DNA of 64,000 nt from Ornithodoros turicata (taxonomy: Eukaryota > Arthropoda > Arachnida > Ixodida > Argasidae), in the NCBI RefSeq assembly GCF_037126465.1, contig NW_026999405.1:434001-498000 (forward strand). The letters run 5' to 3'. How positions within the stretch are numbered: position 1 is the stretch's first letter; each line of letters starts with the position of its first letter. Under the pieces are notes generated by a model. The model was not told the origin of the DNA and ran no database searches. It saw only the letters and a program-made list of their open reading frames with translations. Positions 1 through 12,200 of the stretch are shown piece by piece. A program made the position numbers and the translations under genes.

Positions 1-801
1 GGAGCACTGCACCAATGCGCTCTTTGGATCGGATATCCGGCTGTCAATTTCGTGTTCATCTGCCTGGTTGGCACACGGGGGTGACGGAAGATAAGGAACA
101 GCCGCAAGACAGCAGGCGACGCTTTGATGTTCCTTCTTCTCTACAGGCTCCGCCTCCCGTTTTCAAAAAAAATGGGCGAAAACGTTGTCATTCGCGATGA
201 TGGTTGGCTAGGAGCGTGCTATGTGGCGTAGTTCATTTTTAAGAGTGTATCCTACTAGCTCACACACTCTTAAAAATGATCTTCACAGCATAGCACGCTC
301 CTAGCCAACCATAACCTCGAATGATATCGTTATCTGCCCTGACTTGTTGAAAATAGGGGATGTACACCTTTTCTGTGAAACTTATAACTGTCACAAAAAA
401 AGGCATACGCCCCTTTTCACCACCAGCATCATTTTTAAGAGTGCAGCACTCGCGGCCCAATCGTCATCATCCATGACAAGAGCACGCTATCTCACATACG
501 GAACCACAGAACCCCCAGCGCTGTTGACCAGCCGTTTTGATAAGGAATATTAAATCATTTCTTGCGGCTGTTCTGATTCTTCCGTCGCCCCCGTGCGTGA
601 ACCAGGCAGATGAACATGAAATTGACGGCCGGATTGCTGATCCAAAGAGCGCATTGGTGCATTAGGAACAGCCGCGAGAGACGCTTTCATATTCCTTCTC
701 AGAGCGATTTCTAAACAGCGCTGGCGGTTCTGTCGTTCCGTACAGCGTGCTCTTATCATCAATGATGACGAATGTGCCGCCAGCGCTGTGAACTAGTGGG
801 T
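1..801. repeat. Nest of MITE fragments and a ~110-bp dispersed repeat
   Basis: One repeat (GCACCAATGCGCTCTTTGGATC ... GTGACGGAAGATAAGGAACAG) is + at about 11-150, inverted at about 553-660 and again inverted at 1283-1385; a decayed piece lies near 10735-10800. Between them are a right arm of a palindromic MITE (about 150-250, ending TTTTTAAGAGTG|TA) and a shortened copy at about 266-441 (CACTCTTAAAAATGA ... ATTTTTAAGAGTG). Open frames in this stretch arise from the repeats and are not credited as genes. Confidence 0.6.
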
Positions 802-841
802 ATACTCTTAAAACTTAACTACGCCACGTAGCACGCGCCTA

Positions 842-1089
842 CACTTTTAAAAATGAATTTCACCGCATAGCACGCTCCTAGCCAACCATGATCTCGAATG
901 ATATCGTTATCTGCCCTGATTTGTTGAAAACGGGAGGCGTACGCCTTTTTGTGACAATTATGAACAGCATTATTGTCACAGGAAAGGCGTACGCCTCCCC
1001 TTTTCAACAAATCAGGGCAGATAACGATATCATTCGAGATTATGGTTGGCTAGGAGCGTGCTATGCGGTGAAATTCATTTTTAAGAGTG
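842..1089. mobile_element. Palindromic MITE, inserted in a copy of its own family
   Basis: The ends are CACTTTTAAAAATGAATTTCACC and the complement, ending TTTTTAAGAGTG, flanked by TA on each side (840-841, 1090-1091). The two arms, each about 110 bases, are nearly complementary and meet around GACAATTATGAACAGCATTATTGTC. It contains no coding capacity. The bases to the left (TACTCTTAAAACTTAACTACG from about 801) and to the right (AGCCAACCATCCGGAATGG) read as one interrupted element of the same family. Confidence 0.78.
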
Positions 1090-1685
1090 TAGCCAACCAT
1101 CCGGAATGGCAACGTTCTCGTCCGATTTGTTGAAGACAGGTGGCGGAGCCTTTCTTGTTGTCCTGATGTACAGCATCACTGGTACAAAAAAAAAGAAAAA
1201 GAAAGAAAGAAATACGTACGCCTCCCATACTTATCAAATCCAAGGAGAGCACGTTGTCACCCTGCATGATGTTCCGTGATGACGGTCTTGCGGCTGTCCC
1301 TTATCTTCCGTCACCCCCGTGTGTCAACCAGGTGGACGGACACGAAATTGACAGTCGGATAGCTGACCTGAAGAGCGCATTGCTCCACGCAAGAAATATG
1401 TAAATCGAAACCGATTAATTACTCGGAAAAATCGTGTCGTAGCGGGTTTTTTCTTGCAATATTTTTCGCTTAAGGTCCCGGATGCGTGGAACAGGGGTTC
1501 TGTTAGAGTGCGAAGTAAAAGTTAAAAGTTAAGATGTTTATCTAATTAGTGAGCGTATGCAAATGAGCCGCTCACTACTCAGTTCATGGCCGATGTTCCA
1601 AGGATCTTTACCTAAAAAGAAATTTCTTGGATAGCTCCACCTGTTCAAGAATTATACAACCGGGCTTTTTCGTGAAACACCCTAT

Positions 1686-1749
1686 ACAGGGTGAAAGATG
1701 AAAGATGAAAGTCACTGAAAAGGTTACCCCACTGAAAAGGTTACACCCT
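1686..1749. repeat. 64-bp TA-bounded CAGGGTG..CACCCT unit between two larger element ends
   Basis: The text runs ...GTGAAACACCCTA TA CAGGGTGAAAGATG ... AAGGTTACACCCTA TA CAGGGTGTTTCAC. A right end of one palindromic element (a truncated copy from about 1395), a tiny unit and the left end of the next element abut, each joined through TATA. The small unit contains two near-copies of ACTGAAAAGGTTAC. Confidence 0.5.
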
Positions 1750-1752
1750 ATA

Positions 1753-2520
1753 CAGGGTGTTTCACTTAAATCCCCGGGCTAAATAATTCGCGAACCGGTG
1801 CACCAATCGAATAACTTTCTTTTTTACAAGTATCTGTCCAATACCGCCTACAAGATGCGCACCGCGTGAATGAGCGGGAGGCGCTCATTATTTAAATAAA
1901 AATGCAAATGAGTTTCGTAAAAAAGCGTAACTTCTAAAGCAGGGCGCTGTCGGTACTAAAATGGGTACTACCCCTTTTGGGACCTTCAGTGGGCACCTTT
2001 CAGAGAAAAATCTGCCACCGAAGCGGGTCATTTGTTGGAGTAATTAATTGGTTTCGATTTACGTATTTTGTCGCGGCTGGTCGCGGCGAAGCGCAAAAGG
2101 ACGTAATTCATTGGTGTAATTCATTGGTGTAAGGACGTAATTCATTGATGGATAAGGGAGTGAAAGAGCGTCTTTTTGCGTTTCGCCGCGACCAGCCGCG
2201 ACAAAAATACGTAAACCGAAACCAATTAATTACTGCAACAAATGACCCGCTTCGGTGGCAGATTTTTCTCTGAAAGGTGTCCACTGAAGGTCCCAAAAGG
2301 GGTAGTACCCATTTTAATACCGACAGCGCCCTGCTTTAGAAGTTACGCTTTTTTACGAAACTCATTTGCATTTTTATTTAAATAATGAGCGCCTCCCGCT
2401 CATTCACACGGTGCGCATCTTGTAGGCGGTATTGGACAGATACTTGTAAAAAAGAAAGTTATTCGATTGGTGCACCGGTTCGCGAATTATTTAGCCCGGG
2501 GATTTAACTGAAACACCCTG
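1753..2520. mobile_element. 768-bp near-perfect palindromic element, copy 1
   Basis: It begins CAGGGTGTTTCACTTAAATC and ends with the complement GATTTAACTGAAACACCCTG, flanked by TA (1751-1752, 2521-2522). The arms are about 360 bases each and almost identical over their whole length; the centre is a short GTAATTCATTGGTG repeat around 2100-2150. No protein is encoded. The termini and TA target fit a Tc1/mariner-like nonautonomous or foldback element. Copy 2 is at 8188-9265. Confidence 0.8.
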
Positions 2521-3144
2521 TATATGTGTGTGTGTGTGAGAAAGAGAGAGAGAGAGAGGAAGCAGGACGAAAACTGTGCACTAATAGCTTAGGCTACCGA
2601 GGAGATATATTCCTAAGATTGCACCCCGAGTGCTTTACTGCACCTTTAACCACAGGACTGTGTAGTGTACTTGCCTACCATTTTAGAACATAACTTAATA
2701 CGCTGTTAACCAGTCATAGTCCAGAATGGCATCCCCTGATTTGTTGAAAATTGGAGGTGTACGCTCACAAAGAGCTTTCCCACGAGCGATAACGGTATCG
2801 CTCTGCGCCGTAGTTGGTTTTTCAGTGCGGTAACTGGTCAAGCTTTTTCCTTTTTTTTTTCTTTTTTCGTTTTTTTGTGTGAAGGCTAATGACAGCACAG
2901 TTCCCTGTGAAGTCGGCACAGAAAGCGCTATCTCCCAACGGGTAACCAGCTGCCACGTCGGCATGTTCCGCGCCGCCTGAAAACACGGTTACCAACTCTT
3001 CTGGTCAAGCTTTACGAGTGTACTCTAGCAGACACGTTTATGAATTGCTGTACGTTGTTATTTATGGAAATGAAAAAGTTCAGTTCCACATTTAAATGTA
3101 GAGACTATTCCGGAAATGTATTTAACTACATAGAAATACACATA

Positions 3145-4022
3145 CAGGGTGTCAAAAAACGTGTCATTCGGACTTTATAAAAAACGGGGCGACGGAAAAA
3201 TACGGGGTAAAGGGCACTTGTGTGGCAACTGAATTTGCCATCTTGCAAAAATATTTTAATTTCATTTTAATTAACATAAATTGAATTTCTTTAATTGAAC
3301 TCCAAAATTTTTACAGAATTAGAGAGCCTGTAGCGAACTTAGTCAGATCCACCAAGAAATCCGCTCGATATTGCAAAGGGTACTGCCCAAAAAAAGTACC
3401 GAAGTTGAGGCTTCAGAGTTTCGGGTATTCAACAGCGCACCAAATCAGTCGGAAGAATGCGCGGAGGGCAGGACATGCTCCTGCCCCATTGAAGCTACAA
3501 CAGTTTATCGCCGGACCGGCGTGCAACACAAGACGCGCAGATAACAAGGCAGATGACATTCCGCCATACGTTCATAAGCGGCAAACAAAAATGATTCCGC
3601 CTCTTTTTTCCCGCCCTGTGTTTTTTCGACCTTCTATCTTTCGTGGGGGCAGGAGCAGTCCTCCTCTCCACGAATCTTTGCGTCTGATTTGGTGCGCCGT
3701 TGAATACCCGAAACTTGGAAGCCTCAATTTCGGGACTTTTTTTGGGCAGTTGCATTTGCAATATCGAGCGGATTTCTTAGTGGATCTGACTAAGTTTGCT
3801 ACGGGCTCTCTAATTCTGTAAAAAAAAACGTTACGTTGACTTGGGAGATTTTGGAGTTCAATTAAAGAAATTTAATTTAATAATATAATTAAACTTGGAG
3901 TACATGACATTCACATTAGGAGGTGGCAAAAACCTAATCAGAACAAATGCTGTTGACCGCATGATTCTAGGTGGCGTAGTTTTTTTATTGTAATTCAATG
4001 ACACGTTTTCTGGGACACCCTC
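3145..4022. mobile_element. TA-flanked inverted-repeat element, CAGGGTGTC family, copy 1
   Basis: Termini CAGGGTGTC...ACGTGTCATT and AATGACACGTTTTCTGGGACACCC are flanked by TA. Internal arms pair about 3290-3450 with 3685-3870 (GTACTGCCCAAAAAAAG, GTATTCAACAGCGCACCAAAT and complements). The right ~130 bases match the right end of the element at 57948-58821 (AGGAGGTGGCAAAAACC ... GACCGCATGA). No transposase was found. Confidence 0.72.
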
Positions 4023-4024
4023 TA

Positions 4025-5215
4025 TATCTCTAAAACTTTATGTATTTTTTATTTATTTCACATACTAATGGCCCAATTTAATGAGCCTAAGTAGGGGTGG
4101 GCACAGAATCAAGCAAGGGCAGCATCAGGACACATCAATGATAGAGCTGTAGAAAACTGTTCTACAGATGAACAATTCAGCACTGTTTGAGGCAACGCAT
4201 TCCACTCAACGATTGTTCTTGGAAAAAATAATACTTAAAGCAATCATTTTTAGCATTGAAAGTCTTCAACAATCGTGATCGTGATTGGCGTCTACATCTT
4301 CCTGCGAAAGGCTGCAGGTATCGCGAAGAGTCTATTCTTAATCGCCCATGAACAGCCAGATACAAAAATTTCAAGCGGTGCTTCAAGCGACGCGAAGCCA
4401 ATTTGTCCAAACGGGCCCTAGCATACAACTAACTGACTGAGTCCGTCCTCCTATACTTATTGAAAATAAATCGCAGAGCTTTCCTCTGGACAGCTTCTAA
4501 TTTTGACACATTTGATACCGTGTAAGGGTCCCATATTACACACGCGTACTCCAACACAGACAGCACATATGCTTTGTATGCCCTTAATCTCGTATTGGCT
4601 GTGGCAAGTCTAATATGGCGTCTCAAATAATATAATTTACCTGTCACCTTTCTTACAATGTTGTCAATATGCATATTCCACTTGAGATCACCAGTCAAGG
4701 TGACACCAAGATACTTACAAGACTTTACATGCAACAAATTATAACCGTCAATGGAATACTGGAAAGTTTGCACTGTTTTTCTTCGCGTAACGTGCATATA
4801 TGAACACTTTTTAAAGTTCAGTTCCATTTGCCAAGTCTTGCACCAGTCGTTGATCCTGGCAAGGCAATCATTCAAAAGGAATTGGTCCGATATTGACTTA
4901 ATGTCAGTAAAGATTAAACAATCATCGGCAAAAAGACGAATCTGCACTGGAATATGCTTTGTAATATCGTTAATATATAACAAGAATAGCGATGGTCCCA
5001 GAACAGAACCCTGTGGTACGCCGGACATCACAGGGGCCAAACGAGAGTTAACGCTTCCTATTTGCACCAGTTGCTGCCTCCCATCGAGGTAATTAGTAAT
5101 CCACGAAACTAACTTTTCATTATGAACAACAGTTCGGAACTTAAGAATGAGCTTATCACGTGGTACTTTATCGTATGACATATCGTATCGCATGACATAT
5201 TTGACTGCAGCCCAT
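4025..5215 (-). pseudogene. 5'-truncated non-LTR retrotransposon (LINE) with reverse transcriptase
   Basis: On the minus strand, 5193-4429 is open for 254 codons and continues in frame past one TAG stop to 4177, so about 338 codons of reverse transcriptase and C-terminus are intact but for a single stop. Visible motifs: SYDKVPRDKL (remnant of motif A), SGVPQGSVLGPSLFLLYIND (motif B), RLFADDCLIF (catalytic FADD), CKYLGVTL and LEAVQRKALRFIF. The endonuclease and ORF1 are absent. The 3' end, near 4030-4080, reads GTGAAATAAATAAAAAATAC on the minus strand and lies within a few bases of the inverted-repeat element ending at 4022. Clade (jockey/CR1-like) not resolved. Confidence 0.82.
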
Positions 5216-5989
5216 TCTTATACACGAAAAGATTTATATAACATTTCTTATTACATTCTCTATGCCTATTTTCTTTTCTTTTTTTTTTCCTTCGAAAGCA
5301 CACACTATCTGTTACTATGGTTTCGTACATTTTTCAGGACTTCCAATCAAGTATACCACCATGCGTTGTTTCGAATTCTCAGACTAGCTACGTCATCAAT
5401 CAAACTACGGCAAAAAGAGTCGCGCACAAATTTCATGTTCCCGTGCGGTGGCATCTCACACGGAGATACGTTGGCAAATTAAAGTTCCTTCGACCACACG
5501 GCTGCCACTGCCGCCTGCGCCTTCATAACTGAACACATTTTCTTTTTATATAACCTGCTCATGTTGCGCATCTTCGTGGGTACTGTTACATTACCTTGAT
5601 GACGATGTACTATACACCGTTGGTTGAACGTCAACGTATTGCTGTATCCTGTGTACCTCGCATGACCTGCTGTACGGTTGAATAAATCCAACCTGAAGAA
5701 CAATTTAAAAACAATGACGCTAGAGCATGTGCTTCCCCCCCACCCCCCACCCCAAATTACCAGCATGACACGGAATGACAAAAACAACGCACTCAGAACA
5801 AACGGCCATTCAGAACGATGTTCTTCGTTTTCTTGATTTCTTGCAAAAGGGTGGAGCATGCTTTTTTGTGTCAGTTTGGATACATATTCAGCGTCCCAAA
5901 AGGCGTACGTGCCACTTTTCTGTGGAGCGATAACTGTGAAACAACATGATTGCGCCAGAAATTGAATGCGTGTATATTGTAATGCGCAG

Positions 5990-6216
5990 TGATGGACTCC
6001 TCGGGAAAGCTCCCGGAGGGTCTCCTGGAAGGTCGGCTGGCCTCTATCGGAGCGTACGACGAGTGCCTCGACCTGGTAGCCGAATACAAGGAGAAGAGAC
6101 TCTACCAGGGAAAATACTGTACAGTCTACCTGTCGTCTGGTCACGACGTCCAGGAAGTATTCACCAACGAGACGGACGCCGCGGCCCACCTCACTACTCT
6201 GCTTCTGCACCCAGAG
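5990..6216 (+). CDS. Gene A exon 1 (first recognised): NRF domain, part 1
   Basis: The acceptor is gcgcag at 5984-5989 and the donor is GAG|gtaatc. It completes a split codon and then encodes 75 residues beginning MDSSGKLPEGLLEG and containing IGAYDECL and GKYCTVYL. This is the start of the extracellular NRF domain, where paired cysteines are expected to form disulfides. The residues that normally precede it, including the signal peptide, are not seen in the window. Confidence 0.88.
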
Positions 6217-9200
6217 GTAATCATGTACAGTTTGTCACAATAATCTCGTTCGTGGACACAGGAATTCGGAACTCGGGTAATTAGTGGAGAAATGTCACAA
6301 CAAATGAACATGGCTTAACAAATTTGATGGCGTATATACGCGGGCTATTTAGCTTGTTGGCGAACTCCATCTTTCTTGGAGTCCGAGTCTGGTCAGAGCA
6401 AACAAATATACGCACGAGACTCAAGGTTAGTCTCGTGTTCATGGTTGTTCATCCTGTGTGAGTTTGTTTTCCCTGCCCAGACTCACAGGCCTCAAGTGTG
6501 ACGGTGGCGTTGGGGGGGGGGGGGGGGGGGGGCTTGGCGCGTTTCGTCCGATAGTCCATACGTGTATATTGTACAATTCAATTCAACTTGTACGAGAGTT
6601 TACCCATTATTTCACAAAAGCAAATACTACAGTCGAAGAAAACAAGGGTGAGAAAAGGTGATAACTGCTATAGTTACCACCTTGGTCAACATGGCGTCTG
6701 CTAAAGGGTGTAACACGGTGGCAAAAGCAATTATCATATGTCCAAATTGCTACAAAAAGCGTACGGCCCCCTCGCTCACCGACTCAGAAGTGGTAACCCT
6801 GTCATTCGTGGCAGAGAGTGAGGTAGCAGGTCGAACTTTGCAACCTTTTAGGCACAACATATGCGACAACTATTACCTCCTAAAGGGTGTAACTGATTCA
6901 CGTTTTCTTTAAAGAGTGTACAAAGACAAGAGAAATAACTTTAAGGAGTGCATGGGGTGCAAAAAAAAAAAAAAGAGTGGAGAGCTCTACGTTCTTTCCA
7001 CTTCACCAGGTGACAAAAACTGGACCGATATACAGCGAAATGTGTTTCAAACTAGAGGGAAATGGAAAATCAATATATGTCCGTTACAAACTCACGTACC
7101 ATGGGCGGTTGCCGGCGCGACCTTTCACTATGAAGTAGCGGTAACGTTATAATGCTCAACCATGTTAAAACACAGCTTGAAACAACGTGGCACGTTCAAA
7201 GCCGGAAAATCAGACAAACGCTTGTCTCGGGGCAAACCACATATTTACTCCTAACAAACGGAGTCAGATATATTTTGTCATTTATTGATTTTCGCGTATG
7301 TACGAATGCGTACTGTGGCATCCGTGATAACCTAACCTCTAATACGAGTGCCATCGTCATTGTCGATTATCTCGTTGTCACTGTCGTCATTATGCAGAGA
7401 CCTTCTTCTTTCTTTCTTTCGTTTACCATTCTTTTCCCCCTTGTTTTCTTTTTTTTTGGAATAGCAAGCCGGCTCCTTGCCTTGCTAATCTTTCGTTCCC
7501 TTTTTTTTGGAAATACACATATCCAACCCCCTTCAGCATGGTCTTCAGAATTTTCCACCATTGACTACATTAAAAAAAAAAACGACGAAAATGGGTTGCT
7601 GTGTTTGAGAACGTGTCGTTTTTACAATGCACCAGGTCACCTGCACCCTTGCACTTCTACCATTGACTAAATTGTCGCTCCATACTGGGGAAACCCCGAG
7701 ACGAGGAAACACGGAGAAAAAGGGGACAGACACAACGCAGACAAACACAGCTTTCGCTTGTCCCATCCTACAGTTGGCAATACGACAAACACAGCATTAT
7801 TTTATCAACTGATGCTAGATTTCATAGTCAGTATACTCAAGTATCTAGGTGAATTAGTTCCGTCCACTCACTGAACATTTAAAAACGGGGTTGAATGCTT
7901 CCTCTCATTATATGGAAATCATTATCCCGTTTACTCAGTTACTGAAGAATGATTGAAAATCCTGTTTGCCGCGTAGACTATAGACAGACGGTTCTGGGAT
8001 CCAACGCTTATTAGGTATTCAAACAACTCCGGGAAAATATTACTTGTGCTTGAGGTTTACATGTCTGTGTAGTCCCTAAGTTGAACAGACTCTGTATAAA
8101 ATAAACTTGCATTGTACGAGCATCCCCAGCAAGACAAGGTAATCTTCTGATAGTGAGAACCGCGGTGAACTGTAACAACTTGGTATACCGGGTTTCTTAG
8201 TTAAATCCCCGGGCTATAATTCGCGAATGGGTGCACCAATCGAACAACTTTCTTTTTTTACAAGTATCTCTCCGATACCACGTACAAGCCGTGCACAGTG
8301 TGAATGAGTGCGAGGGGTCCATTATTTAAATAAAAATTCAAATGCGTTTTGTGAAAACATGACTTCTAAAGCAGGGCGCCGTCGGCATTAAGATGGGTAC
8401 TGCCCTTTTTGGGACCGTCGGTGGGCACATTTTAAAGAAATATCGGCCACCGAAGCGGGTCATTTGTTCCAGTAACTAATTGGTTTCGGTTTACAAATTT
8501 TTGTCGCGGCTATGGTAGCGGTGAAGCGCAAAAAAGGGGCGCTCTTCCACTCCCTTATCCACCAATGAATTGCGTGTTCATGAAAGAACTGATGTTCTGA
8601 GTCTGGAACAGCTGGCTACAGCTGGCTAACCTTTTCAGTGACTTTCATCTTTCATCATTGCGTGTTCTGGAGCTTACTTCGCTAAGGGAAGTGCTGAAGA
8701 AAAACTGGAAAGCATGTGATATCAAGACACTATGTGATTAACTGTGTTTCGTCCGTCTGATCATAAGAGAGAAAGCGCGCATGTCAGTCAGATAAGCCGG
8801 GTGGGGACCGGCGTAGTCTGTCTGACGCTGTTACTTTTTCTTCAGCACTCTCCGTTGCGAAGTAAGGTAAGAACACGTAATTCATTGGTGGATAATGGAA
8901 TGGAAGAGCGTCCTTTTGGGGGGCTTCACCGCGACCAGCCGCGACAAAAATATGTAAATCGAAACCAATTAATTACTGCAACAAATTATCCGCTTCGGTG
9001 ACAGATTTTTCCCTAAAAGGTGTTTAACTGAATGTCCCAAAAAGGGGTAGTACCCATTGTAATGCAGGACGGCGCCCTGCTTTAGAAGTTATGTTTTTCA
9101 CGAAACTCATTTGAATTTTTATTTAAATAATGAGCGCCTCCCACACATTCGCACGGTGCGCAGCCTCTAGGTGGTATCTGGCAGATAGTTGTAAAAAAGA

Positions 9201-12200
9201 AAGTTCTTCGATTGGTTCACCCGTTCGCGAATTATTGAGCCCGGGGATTTAACTGAAACACCCTGCATAGCTGGGCAGCTGGCTTGTCGCCAATATGCAG
9301 ATGGTACGTACCTAGTTCCACCAATGTAAACCTGGCTACTTCTTAACATGTGTGCACAAATTTCGGCCCTGTACCATATGAAGTTAGCCCAGGATGCGCC
9401 CGAGCCCATCCCGCCACACCTGCAGGCAGATCGCTTGGCAATAACACGCTATACAACATACGCTCAACATACCCTCGCCACATACGCTCGTGGTGTATTG
9501 TATTAAGTATCTGTTCCCCAACAAATGGCAATTCGTTACATACACGTTTCTTGTTATGCGGCGAGTAATCTGCACGAGCTGTCCTTTACGGTTCACATTC
9601 ACGCTTTCTAAATATGAGTTTGCGTTGACTGCGTTGCGCATCCAAGTGCTTTTTTTCCCCTCTGTTGCTTCTAGTGTGATTGGTGATATTAGAACTATGG
9701 ACATAAACGCCACCACTCTTGTATCAGGCCGAATTAAATAGAAAATTCTTAGCTACTGAAATTGCACCACAATGATTATTTTTTTAGATATACGTTCTAG
9801 GTGGTATAAGGTCCATCTGGGGGGGGGGGGTAAATAATATACATCCAGGGAGGTGTATGAAGTTACTAAACATTGCTTGAGGAAGGTATAGTAACCGCCT
9901 ATACTTCAAAAGGCATGAACCCTGTTGTCACCGTAATATTAAGCAGACGCTGGCAGAGTTGGGAGACTCGATCTCACGTTAATGAATCAGGATGTGTAGG
10001 AGGCAGCTTCGCCTTGAAAAGGGTTAATCGCCCGTGTGCGATCATCTCTCGCTAGTTAGACCAAGGAGGGAACGACGCAGATATGAGCACTTTGCATAGC
10101 TTTAATGCGGCTGCGCTTCTCGCGCTCCTGGAAGGAAACGCAAACGGTGGCGAAGAAGTTCGATATTGAAGAGCCATGTGTTCCGGTTTAAAAGAGATGA
10201 TAAAGACAGGTGCAATGTACGCCTCCAGTTTTTATTGCGTTAATATTTGAGTGATGCAACTTTTATCGTCAGTAGTCTTTGCGCTGTGTACGAATGTGCC
10301 CCACCTGTTAACTGGGACGAAAACTTCGGGGTTGTTGGTATCTGGAACGCATTCTCTGAGAGTTCAGGAATGATTTGTCGCTTTCAGCCATAATCATTTT
10401 TTTTTGCCTGTATTGTAATAGCGCATGTTATACAACATAATCTTGCTTTGCAGAGAATGACAAGGCTGGTGTACCGAGTCGCTCCAGAGAGCCGGAAGTT
10501 CCGCATGGGCATTTGTGTCCCGTCAGTGTGTTCCCAGGTCGACGTTCAGAACGTAGTTGCTCATGGTATGCCAATCTCTTTGCTCTCTTTTCTCGCATCA
10601 CCCATTATTGTACTGATGCGGTGCTTTCGCTGGATGGCTGAGACGCTCTGCTCTTATCGTTACCGCGACGAACGCACCGCGAGTGCCATGAACGAGTCGG
10701 GTAGAGATCGAAATCCGGATCGGAATACCGAAGCATCTGTTTCTTATCTTCCGCTACCGCCGTGTGCAAACCAGACGGGTGAATACGCAATAGAAATTTT
10801 TCACTACGCTTCTACGCATTATCTGTGACACTGGCGGCGCCGAGGAGGGCTCCCTAAATATTCAATAGATGGCGCGAATATGGCGCCGTCAGTGCTTTGG
10901 CAAGCGCCGGTCATGTTTTGCTGGACAGCTGCTAGGATACGACAAGAGTGTGAAAAATGTTCATTGACAGACGGGCGGCTCGGTGAAACAGCGCATTACT
11001 CAGCTTCTTCGGGTTAGGAATACGTAAACAGAAACCAATCAATTGCTGAAGAAAAAAAATCACAAAGTGTAGACGCCTGTTTCTTTTCTCCCTTTTCTTC
11101 TATCGTGTTTTACGTACAGAGACAACTATGAGCGTAGGTGAAATGAACATCCCTGTACCCAACAACAGAGTCAGTAAATGAAGCGAGGAATCTTATGCGT
11201 GTACGGCTTGACTTTGGTTCGGTTTTATCGGAGGTACTGAAATCAGTCTTTATGAGCGTATTTCAACGTCACTCCCTCGTTTTCCTTCCTTCCAAGCTTC
11301 TTCAAAGTCACTTGGAGCCAAAACTCACGTGCAACGATGCGAAGTACGACAAGAAACGAAGGTGCTGGGCTTTCAAGGATTCCTCATGTAAGTTTACATT
11401 TAAGGTACCGCAAAGTAGCGGGCAGACAGTTTATGTTGACGGGAAGGTCTAACAGTTTGTCCGTTGTAAACTAAGCGCAACGAATCAGAGACATGACAGA
11501 GAGCTGCTACTATTTCCAGTTGAGGTAAACTGATGTAAAACGGCTCGGGGCGACGTCAGGTGGCAAATAATCCCCAATTCGTCAAACAACAATAATTCAC
11601 CTTCCCGACTAACTCGGGGATTGTGATGGCTGGGTAACGGACACGTAGGTCAACTTATTTCGTTTTGAGCCAGTGTTGTCCGCATGCGACCTAATTTTCT
11701 GCGGTACTTGATGAGTCGTGAGGGTATTGTGAGTACTTCGACACCACGTTGTCCCTAATTTTCAATTTTAATTTTCTAAAAACTATGAGTCCAACTGGGA
11801 TGAAAAGTGTGACTTAAGAGTACTGGGAACTCAGGCTATCGAATACATAACTACTGCTTTGCGGTAGCTTCCGGTGGTAACCTTACGTGTCAATCTGCTG
11901 CTACTTATCATTCACATGAAAAGTAACTACGTGCTGTCACGTAGTTCCCGCCATATCAACCTAACTTTGGTATCTTCCTCAGATTCTGCGTCTGCTTACT
12001 GCTCGCCCTTATTTTGGCCGCTACAGCTTTCGACCTCAAGTCAGACATCACGGCACAAAAGGCTTCCGAACAAGGTTTGTTCTTTGGGGTATAATAGTGA
12101 CGCGCTATGTGCCTTATTAGGAATATACAGTGAAAACAGAATACGGTCATCTCGAAGAAACAGCTCTATTTCGGTGTCGCTATTATTCTCTACAAAGTAA

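Noticed and set aside
842..1089. CRISPR-like or attachment-site repeats
   Set aside because: The repeats are inverted arms of MITEs with TA targets, not evenly spaced direct repeats, and the locus is eukaryotic.
3405..3821. A 138-codon plus-strand frame
   Set aside because: It spans both arms of the inverted-repeat element at 3145-4022.
5479..6210. A 243-codon minus-strand frame
   Set aside because: It lies antisense to gene A exon 1 and has no recognisable motif.
11296..11387. Alternative frame of gene A exon 3 (LLQSHLEPKLTCNDAKYDKK)
   Set aside because: Its phases fit neither exon 2 nor exon 4; the frame one base on joins both and gives family-like text.
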